This document shows positions 34,211-44,667 of a stretch of 64,000 nt of DNA, piece by piece. The DNA is taken from assembly GCA_001584585.1 (NCBI GenBank), contig LSYV01000012.1, positions 437,858 to 501,857 of the forward strand. The letters run 5' to 3'. Position numbers and translations under genes: made by a program. Every line of letters begins with the position of its first letter. Within the stretch, counting starts at the first letter, position 1. Below the pieces are notes generated by a model that ran no database searches, had not been told where the DNA came from, and was given only the letters and a program-made list of their open reading frames with translations. This DNA is from Gonium pectorale. Lineage: Eukaryota > Chlorophyta > Chlorophyceae > Chlamydomonadales > Volvocaceae.

Positions 34211-35170
34211 AGCCGCTCTGGTGTCGCTGGCGCTGTTCGGCGCCTACGTGACGCGCGCCCGCATCGACATGATCCACTCGTCCATCCTGGACCCGCGGGT
34301 CAGTGGCAGGGGTAGACCGGCGCACTCGGGGTTCGGGCGCCGCGTGGCACTGTCTTCACCTAGGCGTGGGATGGTTTACAGGGCGGATTCCGGGAGGCGT
34401 CATTGCATGGTAACAGCATAGCACGCATCAACAAGATTGTTTGGCAGTGTTTCGTTGCTTGAGCTCTCTCAAGCGCGCTTTCGAACGCCAGCATGTCCTA
34501 GTTACCGCCTCCTCCCATATCGACCGCGCGTAAGTTACCTGCGCCACGACTCTCGACCTCCTCTGCCCCCACCCTCGCCCCCGCCTCCTTGCACAGGTAT
34601 TCGCTGGCCTGCTGTTCGGCGCCATGCTGCCCTACTGGTTCAGCGCCATGACGATGAAGTCGGTGGGCAAGGCCGCGCTGGCCATGGTGCATGAGGTCCG
34701 GCGCCAGTTCAACACCATCGCCGGTAGGTAGGGTATGGTGGCGTGGGGGATTGGAACAGCCGTTGGAGACTGATGGCGGACACTTGCTCAGCCCGTTCTG
34801 TGCAAGCTGCAGGGATGGGTGTACGGCAGCAAGGCACCCTCCCTAAACATCCCCAGCATTCTGAATGCCAGCCTTGTTTCTCCAAACCCTAACCCCGAGA
34901 CATGATAATTTGAACCCGACGCTAAACCCCTGACATAATGATTCGACCCCCGCCTCCCCCCAGGCCTGATGGAGGGTACCACCCGCCCCGACTACAAGCG
35001 CTGCGTGGCCATCTCGACCCAGGCTGCCATCACTGAGATGATCGCCCCCGGCGCCCTGGTTATGCTGACGCCCGTGCTGGTGGGCGCCCTGTTCGGCACC
35101 CAGTGCCTGGCGGGCGTGCTGGCGGGCAGCCTGGTCTCTGGCGTGCAGCTCGCCGTGTCGATGTCCAACA

Positions 35171-35209
<39 letters not shown>

Positions 35210-35637
35210 TGAGGGGGTTACCGCCTGCGACGCCAGCGGACGAGGCAGAACCGGACCGCAGATGGAGGACAAGACTCGGTCGGCACGCTTGGTCATATGA
35301 CTGTGCCTTTCCTACCTAGAACGCCGTTCTAGCTGTATCAAATCAGTGTCCATGACGTCTCTCCCTTGCCTGACTCGGGACATCTGCCATGCGCTTTTCC
35401 CCACCCCAGGCCGGCGCCACCGAGCACGCTCGCGAGCTGGGCGGCAAGGGCAGCGACTGCCACAAGGCCGCCGTCATCGGCGACACCGTGGGCGACCCGC
35501 TCAAGGACACCAGCGGCCCCTCGCTCAACATTCTCATCAAGCTCATGGCGGTCGAGTCGCTCGTCTTCGCGCCCTTCTTCTACAACTGCGCCCACGGCCA
35601 GGGCCTGATTTTCTCCTGGCTCGGCCTGGCCCAGTAA
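29546..35637 (+). CDS. AVP1: Vacuolar-type H+-translocating inorganic pyrophosphatase (V-PPase, K+-dependent type I)
   Basis: Fourteen exons: 29546-29728, 29867-29959, 30301-30526, 30663-30748, 30988-31180, 31836-32000, 32511-32632, 32862-32951, 33272-33382, 33676-33859, 34057-34298, 34597-34723, 34964-35208, 35410-35637. They close exactly to 764 residues, the usual family length. The enzyme hydrolyses cytosolic PPi and pumps protons into vacuoles or acidocalcisomes. Visible hallmarks are [31 protein letters not shown] with its substrate-binding acidic residues, [12 protein letters not shown], and the C-terminal [36 protein letters not shown] has Ala where K+-independent enzymes have Lys, which places it in the K+-dependent group. 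The hydrophobic segments fit the 16-helix topology. Every acidic motif I checked is intact. The symbol is the Arabidopsis name for this type. Confidence 0.97.
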
Positions 35638-36498
35638 GCGGCCCGGCGCGAGAGCGGTCCGTGTTCGGTGCGTCGGCCGGGGAGGCCTGGCGGTGCTTCC
35701 AGTTGGGAGCTTCTCGACGAGCGGTTCTGGGTTGGCGGATGGCAGCGGCGCCGGCGGCGGCGGCCATGTCTGATTCTGCGAACTTTTGCTGCGCCCGCCG
35801 TAGGGCGTCAGTGGCGGGAGGCAGTGGGAGGTAGTGGGAGGGGCCGTTGCCGGGGTTGCTGCGGGAGCCGCCGGTCCCTGCCGCTGGGAGTTGGTGTTGG
35901 TTAAGGCGAGGAGGAATGTGGGGCGAACGGGATGCGTCAAGCCCGGAAGCGTACCCGCCGGGTTGCAAGCAAACCCGCACTTGCTCTTCTTCTGGTGCTG
36001 CGATCCTCAGCCGCGGAGTTGGTGCACTGCAACGGCGAACGGCTGTGAAGGATGTGTTGCGCGCCGTTGCGGTTCTTTCACCCGTACGGTACGCGGGTGG
36101 AGTGACCTTCCAGATGTCGGACTTCGGGTGGGGAGGCCCTGGTGAGAAGCGTCTTCTGTGGGCAACTATGCCTGAGGCATTGCGCACGCGAGGGCGGAGC
36201 GGGGCAGTAAGTATTCTTTTTGGGCGGTACTGTCGTGCTGTGTAGTTGTTGATTAGCAATGTATCGTGGTACGTTTCCATTTGTGCTGTCGGACTTCATT
36301 CACGCACGGCCTGTGTGCAGTCCGGTTCGCGTGTTTCCCTTTGCAGGAGTGTGTTCAGAACCGTCATCGCGCCCTGAATTTAGCGGTTTACACTGTTATG
36401 TGGGATGACCTTTCATGCATACTAAGCCAATGCATGTTGGTGGTCTGTTTCGGCTTTCCTGTGGTTTCTGGTTCCCCTCTCGCACGGGTTACAGCTCC

Positions 36499-36503
36499 TG
36501 TAA
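36499..36503 (+). terminator. Candidate TGTAA poly(A) signal of the H+-PPase gene
   Basis: TGTAA is the established polyadenylation signal of Chlamydomonas nuclear genes. This is the first one I see downstream of the stop at 35637 on the plus strand, implying a 3' UTR near 0.9 kb, which is normal for this group. Position is the only evidence. Confidence 0.35.
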
Positions 36504-37336
36504 GCCCCTGGCCTCCGCTACCCTCCTACTCCTCCGCACCCGCCCTCTCGGCACCTCCACTTCTTCGCCATGCAAGCATCTTGGAACCTACCGAATCCAC
36601 CCCGTACACCCGGTGCCCCCGGGTGCTTGCCGGCAGTCGGCGATGGTGGATCAACGACCAGCCAGGAACACACCGATGTGTGGCCGAGGCCTTGCACAGG
36701 CAATGTGGCCCCTTTACCGTTATGCGGCGCAGCTGCCCCTCAGCCCCTGCTTATGGAGAAGAGGATAACTCGGCCCCGCCACACCGCCCTGCGCGCACGC
36801 AAGATAGGGGCAGGGCGTACAGCCAGTCCTGAGGTTGCGCGGTGCGGACGGATTGGAGAGGTACAGGCGAAGAGGGAGCCCGCCTAACGGCCATGCACAT
36901 CCGAAGGCACGACGTTCCCAGCAGGGCGAGCGTGTTGTTAAGCAAGACGGTGTAGGCAAGGTGTCTGACGCAGGGAAATTCCAACCGTCTTGGCACGCTC
37001 AAAGCCACGGGTACGGGTAGGAATGGGGCATGTGCTCCCGTGGGAGTTGGTGCGGGCTCCCTTATCTCTGCAGATTTCTCCATTCGCCTCTTATCATTTG
37101 GTTCTTCTTGTGTGAAGCTTCTCGGTATTCGGTTCTTAGTACTTAGGAAACAGAGAGCAGAAGCGGGAAAGCCACTTGGGCGCGACAGTTGCTCCCGACC
37201 CGTAGGTCAACCCGGCAGCCAGCCGGCCTTGTGTCGTCAAGAAGGCCGAAGTAGCTGCTACCCAGGCTGGGCACGCGGCCCGGTGCTTGAGCAGATACAC
37301 ACATTCTCATCTTGCTCAAGGGCTGCCGGCTAGGTT

Positions 37337-37380
37337 GTCCGTAGAGGCTGCCTTCCCCGTTTCTGGTTCTCTTTTTTTTT
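37337..37380 (-). mobile_element. Dispersed repeat family B, copy 2 (short)
   Basis: GTCCGTAGAGGCTGCCTTCC and CCGTTTCTGGTTCTC match 15413-15455 and 59397-59435. Here the repeat is cut off upstream and followed by a longer T run. Confidence 0.75.
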
Positions 37381-37967
37381 CTAGGTTGTTCTTGTCGCTT
37401 GTAAAACTGCTTTGAGCATGCCGATACGCATACATAACACTCTCATCTGCGCCTCTGCCCGTGAGCTGAATCCCTCTGTGGCCTTTCCTGTGACGGACAC
37501 TGGGAATGCTAATGTGCCCATGTGCCGGAGCAGGGGTACCGTACAGTATTTTGGAAGCAGCAGGCGCGCCTTGTGCGGCCCGCCCGCGCGTTTGTGCCCT
37601 CTCCAAGGCGGAAGAAATCAACATGCCCAGGCAGACAGACAGACCAAGCAGACATACCCAGACGTAACCAGACGTACCCAGCTAGCTAGGCAACAACGGT
37701 AGACAGTGTCCAACGGTAGACACCTGTCAGCGCCGCAAACTAGCACAACTGTTATGTGCTGGAATCGACGCTTCACCCACTGGAGCAGTACACGTCGCCC
37801 CTTAAAGACTACCTTTTTGTACAATTCTCCCGTGGCACACATGTATCGGCTGCGAGGGTCCATTCAAGCGTCGGAAAGCCACTGGGATACATACAACGAG
37901 AGGAAGACGAAAACACCCGGGGAACGCTTTGCTCAAGCGGCCCCCCAAGGTCAGCTCCTCCGAAGCA

Positions 37968-38022
37968 GGTTACAGGTTACAGGTTACACGTCCGTCAAAG
38001 CCGGGGGGGCCATGGACGAAGC
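37968..38022 (-). mobile_element. LINE 3' end fragment carrying three TGTAA signals
   Basis: On the minus strand this runs from the TTCGTCCATGG region through GGCTTTGACGGACG to GTGTAACCTGTAACCTGTAA, matching the 3' ends at 17545, 28862 and 44668. The TGTAA motifs are at 37970-37974, 37977-37981 and 37984-37988 on the minus strand. They stand about 100 nt after the stop codon of the minus-strand gene at 38086, so they are well placed to act as its poly(A) signals. Confidence 0.8.
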
Positions 38023-38085
38023 CCCTCGAGCTTGTACACACGCTGCTTGCAGTGCCTGCAACTGCACGGCTGGGGCAGGGGCATT

Positions 38086-39269
38086 CTATCGGACCCAGCC
38101 CGGAAACCAGGCCCCCTGCTCCTCCGCGTGCACGGCTGCGGCGTCGCCGCTGGCGGGCTGACCCACGGGTCCCGAGCCGCCGTCACTGCCGAAGTAGGTC
38201 AGGCTGATGCGCTTGTCCAGCGAGTCCTGTGAGCGCGCGGGACACATACAGCACGTATGCATGTATGCATGTACTTTCGCGCTTACGCTCGTCGTATGCG
38301 TTTTCCTTTTCAACACAGCATGTATGGGGCATCGTTCAATCTTCAATGCCGGCAGAGCCTCACCGGGGCAAAGGTCGGCGTTGCCCTCTCCCGGAGCGCC
38401 GGCTTGAGGGGCGCGCACGCCAGTTGCACCATCTGCCGCAGCGGCAGCGGCGGGTCCTCGATGCGGCACAGCATCGCCCAATTACCCCTGATCCGCGGGG
38501 CCAGCAGGTCCAGCGCAAGCCTGCCGCCGCCACTGTGCTGCAGCAGATGCTCCAGCAGCCTGCCCAGCGCCGCCACCTCGCGGGACTGCACTGCCGCCGC
38601 CGCCGCGGCGGCGGCGCCGCCAGCGGCGGCTGCAGCGATGCGCTCGTCCTGCCACAGTGCCGCCAGGTGCAGGATCATGAGCGCCTGCTCGTCGGACACG
38701 GGGTTAACGAACTGTTCCGCGAGCTCCGTGACCTCGGCTCGGACGCGGTCCGGGGCGCCGCGCGCCGCATCACGGCAGAGCCTGAAGCCACACCACGTGC
38801 CCGCATCCTACACATCGCCGTACGCAGTGTTACTGTGCCAAACGGCGACCTCAGGCCAAGGGTAACAGAGAACTGTTACCGTTAGGGCTTGCCCAGGCTC
38901 ATAGGCCGTTCCATGAAGCACCGAAGTACAACAATGCCATAGCATGGTGAGGGCGGGAAGGGCAACCCGAGGTCAAACTATGCACCGGCAGGTCAACTCC
39001 CAGCCCACGCAGGTCCGTACCCGCAAGTCGTCGTACGGCTTGTCCCACTCTTCCATGTCGCCGACCTCGCCGTTGTTGTAATTCTCATCATCGCTGTCGT
39101 ACGTTATTGTGTCGGGCGGCTTCTCCGGCATGATGCGCAGTAGCGCCGCCGCCGTCTCCACGGCAGTCAATTCCTGCCCTGCCTGCCATAACCTGCGTCG
39201 GCCGTCAGGCTCCTCAGCACGACAAGCCTGCAGCTCTCTGCGCCGCCCTCCCATCTGTCCATCCGCCAA
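38086..39269 (-). CDS. Unknown protein, 245 residues
   Basis: Three exons, 39269-39021, 38711-38364 and 38226-38086, close in phase 0 at each join. The first ATG is at 39269; an in-frame AG at 39174-39175 means the true 5' exon could instead begin further upstream. Visible pieces are AAALLRIMPEKPPDTITYDS, an acidic stretch DSDDENYNNGEVGDMEEWD, then SDEQALMILHLAALWQDERI, an Ala run, and NWAMLCRIEDPPLPLRQMVQ. The helix-rich middle with an Ala run faintly recalls BACK-type regions of the neighbouring BTB protein, but I cannot defend that. The last intron contains a copy of the 45-bp dispersed element. It is divergent from the BTB gene, with 572 bp between the two starts. No function is proposed. 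Confidence 0.55.
38273..38317 (+). repeat. Dispersed ~45-bp element, copy 4 (intronic)
   Basis: ACTTTCGCGCTTACGCTCGT through TTTTCCTTTTCAACAC. It makes up a third of the 137-bp intron 38227-38363 of the minus-strand gene and is antisense to that gene. Confidence 0.85.
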
Positions 39270-39841
39270 CCGCCAGGTATTAACACCCTTTCGTCAACGG
39301 TAGGCCAGGAACCCCACGGCAGCCGCGGCTTCTTTACACACGCTGGCAGGACACGGTACGACGGTAGTGCTAGGGCGCACCTATCGCAGGCCTGAATCGT
39401 GCAGGAGGGCACCCTCGGTTCAGACATCCAAACCAGCGTGCGCGGACAGGGAGTGTCATGCTACATCGTGACCGCCGTGTGGCGTGACGAGCAGTGAGAA
39501 CCGTTGCTGGTTAGTTAGAGACCGTTGGGTGTGGCCCCTTCGGTTGGCCTTCCATGAGGTTTACGTGCGTGCGGCGCCAGCGTGCGGCCTTCCATGAGGT
39601 TTACGTGCGTGCCGATGCATGTAGTTGTTGTCTTCATCTAGAACTGTACGGGATTCCGAGCTAGCAAGGAGTGACTTGGGGCGGGTCCCCTGGAGCCGTT
39701 TGCAAATCGCTCAGTGGATAAGGCGGCTGTGCGAGACGAGGTATCTGCGTCTCAATAGCACATCGGGGTGGTTGTTTCGTTTTGGTGAAGGGCGCACTGG
39801 TTTCATGTCGGGTCGATGGGTTTTAGCAAGATCGTACACCA
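39270..39841. promoter_or_regulatory. Shared upstream region of a divergent gene pair
   Basis: These 572 bp separate two divergent starts and should hold both promoters. A 28-bp segment, GGCCTTCCATGAGGTTTACG plus TGCGTGC, is present twice at 39546-39573 and 39585-39612 (edges approximate). I see no TATA box that I trust. Confidence 0.45.
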
Positions 39842-41566
39842 ATGGATAATGAGAACTGTGAGACTCTGAGCTTGCAGCAAGCCACAACAAATAAAGGAAT
39901 GTCCGTTGCCGGGGCGCGCCCTGTGTCGCTCTTCGACAGCACGCGAACAGATTTGGGTGATGCCGACTGCGTTATAGAGTTTAGCCTCGCGTGCTCGGCG
40001 AGTAAGCGGAGGGCTCGACAGCGACAGCCGACCTTGGGCGAGCCTCTACCTGCGCATCGGTCGGTCATATGCCTGGGCTCCATCTTCTTTGCCGAGCAGG
40101 CTGCGCGACATGGTAATCTACAGTACCAAATGGTACTGCGCGTGCGGCTGAAGTGCAAGGAGGAGTTGCCGCACGCCATGGCTGCCATCAGGTTCATGTA
40201 CACCGGGGAGGTGGAGGCCGCTGGCTTTGAGGGCCTGCTGCGTACGCGGCGACTTGCTGCACGCTTGTGGGTGGAGGGCTGTGTGAAGGCGTGCGACTCG
40301 GCGCTCCTGGCGCTCCTCGGCGCGACGCCGCCCCCGGGGGGCGACCCGTTCGGGGCTGTGATGCAGCTCTACGCACATCGAGACCTCGTGCCGGGCGCCG
40401 ATGCCGAACCAGACGGCAAGCCCTCAGTGGCCGCGCTGTCTTCCGCTGTGCTGGGTTTCTGCCGCGACCGTCTCGCGCAACACTTTCCACCCGACCAGGC
40501 GGATGGCGGCAGCGGAGCGCAAGGCGGCGGCAGCGCCGCCGCCATTGCGGCGACGCCGGCCTCGCTCCGCCCGGTCATGGTGTGGGTCTTCCCCAGCGCG
40601 CCCGCGGTGCTCAACAACGCCGACGCTCTCAAAGCCCTACTGCGCCTGCCCGCCCGGGCCATGGCGGAGCTGCTGTCGTGCGAGGCCTTCGCCACCGACA
40701 GTGAGGACAGCGTCCTGCTGCTGCTGGCCCACTGGCTCGAAGCCAACCCCCAAGCCCCGGATCCCGACCGCAGGCGCCTGGTCCGGGCGGTCCGCCTGGT
40801 GCAGCTCAGCGGCGCCTTCCGTTGCGCGCTGCTGCCGGAGCTGCCCTGGCTCGGCCTTGGCACCGACGAGCACCGCTTCCTGTGCGCCTTCGCGGCGGTG
40901 CCGCCGGCCAGGCGCAGCCGGCTCGCCGTGAACTTCCAATACGACATGCTCGGCCCGTGGTACTCGAGCGCGCCGCGGCCGAGCGCGCGCTCCCCCAAGG
41001 GCCGCCGCCTGCAGTGGTCCATCGGCCGGGAGGAGCTGGCTGCCAGCTGCAACGTGTACGGCGTGTTCGCCGCCGCCGGGCCGGGCAGCGGCGGCCTCGT
41101 GGTCGCCGGCGTGGAGTGGCGGCCTCGGCTGTCGTACTTAACATGCCCGGGCTACGCCGCGGCGGGCTTCTTCTGCGACCTGCACGGCAGGCTGCCGGCG
41201 GTCTTTGGCGGCGGCAGCGCCGAGCAGCAACAGCGGCTGAGCTGGCTGCACTGCGCCGCGGCGCCGGGGCCTTGCAGCCTGACGCTGCGTAGAGCCCCGG
41301 GGCCAGGCGGCCAAGAGCAGGAGGCGCTGGAGCAAAGCGTTGGGGAGGATGCCGTCCCCACGATCTTCGCGAGCTTCGCCCCACCGGGGGAGGAGGCAGA
41401 GGAGGCTGTGAATGCGGAGGAGGCTGCGGTGGAGGGGGAAGAGGCACGGGCGGCAACCGTGTCGTCAGCGCAGGGCCCGGTCGCGGCACCTCCCCTCGTG
41501 CCACTTTCCCGGTGGCGGGGTTACTTGCGGGACGGCCGCATCACTGGCACGCTGGCGCTGCTGTGA
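39842..41566 (+). CDS. BTB/BACK-domain protein, intronless
   Basis: This is a single open frame of 574 residues. Residues about 35-150 fit a BTB fold: DADCVIEFSL, PAHRSVICLGSIFFAEQ, then AMAAIRFMYTGEVEAAGFEG and RRLAARLWVEGCVKACDSAL. Residues about 160-350 fit the BACK region: LLSCEAFATDSEDSVLLLLA then HWLEANPQAPDPDRRRLVRA, VRLVQLSGAF. The C-terminal 200 residues resemble the beta-rich extension of Chlamydomonas BTB proteins and end in an acidic stretch before LSRWRGYLRDGRITG. Such proteins often serve as substrate adaptors of cullin-3 ubiquitin ligases; that role is inferred. The first ATG is used; a second at 39899 (MSVAGARPV) is equally possible because the BTB fold begins after it. Confidence 0.75.
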   Translation: MDNENCETLSLQQATTNKGMSVAGARPVSLFDSTRTDLGDADCVIEFSLACSASKRRARQRQPTLGEPLPAHRSVICLGSIFFAEQAARHGNLQYQMVLRVRLKCKEELPHAMAAIRFMYTGEVEAAGFEGLLRTRRLAARLWVEGCVKACDSALLALLGATPPPGGDPFGAVMQLYAHRDLVPGADAEPDGKPSVAALSSAVLGFCRDRLAQHFPPDQADGGSGAQGGGSAAAIAATPASLRPVMVWVFPSAPAVLNNADALKALLRLPARAMAELLSCEAFATDSEDSVLLLLAHWLEANPQAPDPDRRRLVRAVRLVQLSGAFRCALLPELPWLGLGTDEHRFLCAFAAVPPARRSRLAVNFQYDMLGPWYSSAPRPSARSPKGRRLQWSIGREELAASCNVYGVFAAAGPGSGGLVVAGVEWRPRLSYLTCPGYAAAGFFCDLHGRLPAVFGGGSAEQQQRLSWLHCAAAPGPCSLTLRRAPGPGGQEQEALEQSVGEDAVPTIFASFAPPGEEAEEAVNAEEAAVEGEEARAATVSSAQGPVAAPPLVPLSRWRGYLRDGRITGTLALL

Positions 41567-43248
41567 CGATGCAGGTGATTGTTGCTGCGATGAGCTTGAC
41601 GGCTTGTGTGCGAGTGGGACGGAGTAAAGGATCTCAGTGGTAGGTACGGCGCCGTGCGATGGCTCACCCCTGTCCAACCCGCGCAAGATTAGGGCACCGC
41701 TGGAGGGGGGCATGTCGGTGGAAGGTGGCCGCTGCCGGGAGAGAGGAGTGGCGGCTGAACCAGCTCACGGCTTGTGGCCACTCGTTACGGCTCTGTTCCG
41801 AGTGCGCTGCGCCATGAATGTGCCAGTGTCCATGCAGTGTTTGTGCATGAAGGCGTATGTGTTAAGGACTTGGAATGCCCTGCTCGGAACAACACACGGG
41901 AAGCTGGGTAAGCAGCAGCCTGCAGGGTGAGAAGGTAGGAGGGCTTCGGCCTGTGCCCCGGCCGCGGGGCACCGCCTCGGAAGGGGCCCTGCAGATGGCA
42001 CGGGGCGTTCCTTGAAGGAAAGGGCGAAGGGCGCTGCGAAGTTGCTAGGACCAATTATGAGTAAAACGGGCACAGTGATGCGATGCCTGTATGTGCGACG
42101 TGCATGCTGAGGTGGGGGGCAACTGCGGCAAGGCCGAGTGTCCGATGATCCCCGTAGCTACGTGAGGGCTCTGAGCGTGTGGAGTTGGCCCGGGGGGGGG
42201 GCCTTCTGGCCCGGGGGCGCCCTCTCGTCCTCTTGACTGAGTCATGCACGTCCGTTGTTTCTGTTGCACGGGCTGCAAGCATCTGGCCTGCAGTACGGTA
42301 CGGTATAACAAACGCCACTGCATCGCATTGTTTCGTACGTCGGCACCTCCCGCACCCCGCGGGGCGCTACGTATGTATGGTGGCAATGTTGGAAAGGAAA
42401 ACGCATACGACGAGCGTGAGCGCGAAAGTGATGGCGTCGTTGTGGTGGCAGTGTGTACAGTCAAGGCAGGCAGGCTGTCGCGGCGGCTTGGCTTGGACAC
42501 GTCGGGGTTTGTATACGCGCATGTGTGGGTGCTCTGTTACGTGGCACAGGATCTTTCCTTCGGCGTCATTGACGCACATGCCCGCTGCGCCTGCTGCGCG
42601 GAGCCCCCTCGGGTGCATCCCCCAGTGTTGGGCATCGGAGACCGCACAGGCTAACACGTGTGGCTGCCTGCCTGCGTGCCTTGGCCTTCGCAGCTGCAGA
42701 CACGGCCACGATTGGTGCCATTCAATCAAGACACGATGTCGATACGGTGTGCACAATGAACCCCAAAGAGCAGGGCACAGGATAAGCTCAAAACAGCATC
42801 TGCACGCACCGTCCAGCCAACATGAGGCAGCGAGGATGAGCATCTACGCACACCACGAACGCCATTCTCCGGCCTGGGCACACGGTGCAGCGCTGTCATG
42901 ACGTACCATGACCATATAAATGCCTCCACTGCCTCGGCATAACGCTTGTCTGTTGGCCTCCCAATCCGGCCCGAACTTGCGGATACGCCCTGTCCTGTCC
43001 ATATCGAGCAAGGACTATCTGCGCACGCACTGCGTCGGACGGGTCTCTGCCAGCCATGGTATCTTCGTTCGTCCGAACGAACGATTGGCCATTTGGCTCC
43101 ATGGCTCCGGGGTTCGCCCCAGGGTCTCTCCTTACAGGTTCGGCCCGCATCGCCCAGTCTCCGCCGCAATCCCTGCCGCTCACGTAGCCCTTCCCGCCTC
43201 TGGAAAGGGAAGCATTCTGCCCTAACCATTCGGACCGTCGATGCCGCT
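41567..43248. other. Intergenic, one dispersed repeat
   Basis: No exon chain is visible on either strand. The only recognisable element is the 45-bp repeat at 42388-42433. Confidence 0.5.
42388..42433 (-). repeat. Dispersed ~45-bp element, copy 5
   Basis: Reverse orientation, TGTTGGAAAGGAAAACGCAT then ACGACGAGCGTGAGCGCG. It is intergenic. Confidence 0.85.
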
Positions 43249-44667
43249 TCATACCCAACTGCCATCAGCACCCAACAGCAACAAATTGCCGTCCGGGCGC
43301 ATAGCTTGATGCTCCCTTTGCAGCTGTTTGCGACAATACCCGTCTGCACGGCCGCCCGTTGGCCTTGTGTTCACACAGCAGCCTTTGTCTAATTCCCCTT
43401 CCCCTTTCCCTTGCCCTTTGCTCCCGGAGGCAGCCACGCGCCGCTTCTTGGGCTCAGGCTCGACCGGGGCTGCCTCCGACGGCTGCACCAGGGACTGCCC
43501 CATGAGCTCGGCAACGTCCGGCGCGGGCGCCCCTGGCTCCCGCGCCACCCGCTGCTGGAGCTGCGACGCGGCCTTCTTCCTGTCGACGGGGCAGCCCTCC
43601 TCCAGCAGCCAGCGCAGCATGCGCAGCGGCGCGTCGCGCGCCGCCGCCTCCGCAGAGGGCCGGCCGACGCTGCGACCCCAGGGCACGCCCAGCCGCCGCA
43701 GGCAGCGCGCCGTGGCCAGGTCGCCGTTGGTGCAGGCGGCGGCAGTGTTGGGGTGGCCGGTCTCCTGCAGTAGCGGAACAGAACGGGAGCCGGGGCAGCT
43801 GCTGAGTTCACAGGAGAACAGGAGCTGTTGAGATGCACAGGTGTAAAGGACCGGCACGTGGGGCTTGCTGTCCATGCGAGGGTGGCGGTGGCGGCGGCGG
43901 CGGCGGTGGCGGCGGCGGTGGCGGCGGCGCACTTGGTGCGCTTGCGGAGCCCTCGTGTGGACGTGCCGCCCTCGCGCCATGGCATGTGGAGGCGCACGGT
44001 TGGCGTCTGCCGGCGGAGGTATATACTGCATGCCGTACAAGCAGCCACCCGTGTGGTGCAACTGCAGCCTCCAGGCGTCTGGGGTCTGTCGGTGCGGGGA
44101 TGCACTCTGAGTGTGAACACACCGCGCCCGCCTCAACCCCGTGAATCCACCACACAGAGACAACAGCGAGCTTCCACCTTGTGCCATGCGCGGTTCAAAG
44201 TCATGCCTTGTTCGCTGCTTCCGTTGCCGCCCAAGCTGGGCCCCCTGCACGACCCCCTCACGAGCCCCACAGAGTGCAAACTCAAGGATAGGCGAGCACC
44301 CCGTCGCCTCGCCCGTGTACGTCCATCTCGGGCTCCCGGTGTCCCGACCGACAATACAAACGCACCCGCCCTCACCGGCATGGGACAGCCCTCCTCCGCC
44401 AGCCACTCCAGCGCCGCCTCGCAGCCGCTGTCCGCCGCTGAGTCGAACGCCTCAGCGCGCCAGCCGCAGCCGCGCTCCCTCAGCCAGGCCAGCAGCTCCA
44501 CGCTGCCAGACACCGCGGCGTCGGTGAGCAGCGCCTCGTCAAACATGACCGCCTCCTCGCCCAGCGCCTCCAGCATCCAGACCGGCAACGTGCAGGTGGC
44601 CGCCCTGAACGGCGGACTCGGTAAAGTGGAACTCCTCGAGAGAGAAGCCCAGCTCGCTCGTGCATAG

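Larger units (their letters stand above)
35638..38085. other. Intergenic between convergent genes
   Basis: This holds the 3' UTR of the pyrophosphatase gene and that of the minus-strand gene ending at 38086. It also contains repeat family B at 37337-37380, a piece resembling 56698-56733 near 37067-37083, and a LINE 3' end at 37968-38022. No other gene is supported. Confidence 0.5.

Noticed and set aside
34880..34930. Telomere-like CCCTAA scraps
   Set aside because: Only two isolated, imperfect units within an intron of the H+-PPase gene.
38086..39269. BTB/BACK call for this gene
   Set aside because: Helical and Ala-rich middle is suggestive, but no BTB core motif is present, so it is left as unknown.
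39700..39775. tRNA-like A box (GCTCAGTGGATAAGGCGG)
   Set aside because: No matching B box or T arm follows at the right distance and no cloverleaf can be drawn.
43860..43930. GGC/GCC triplet run as a regulatory or coding repeat
   Set aside because: It lies in the intron of the ankyrin pseudogene and is ordinary for this GC-rich genome.
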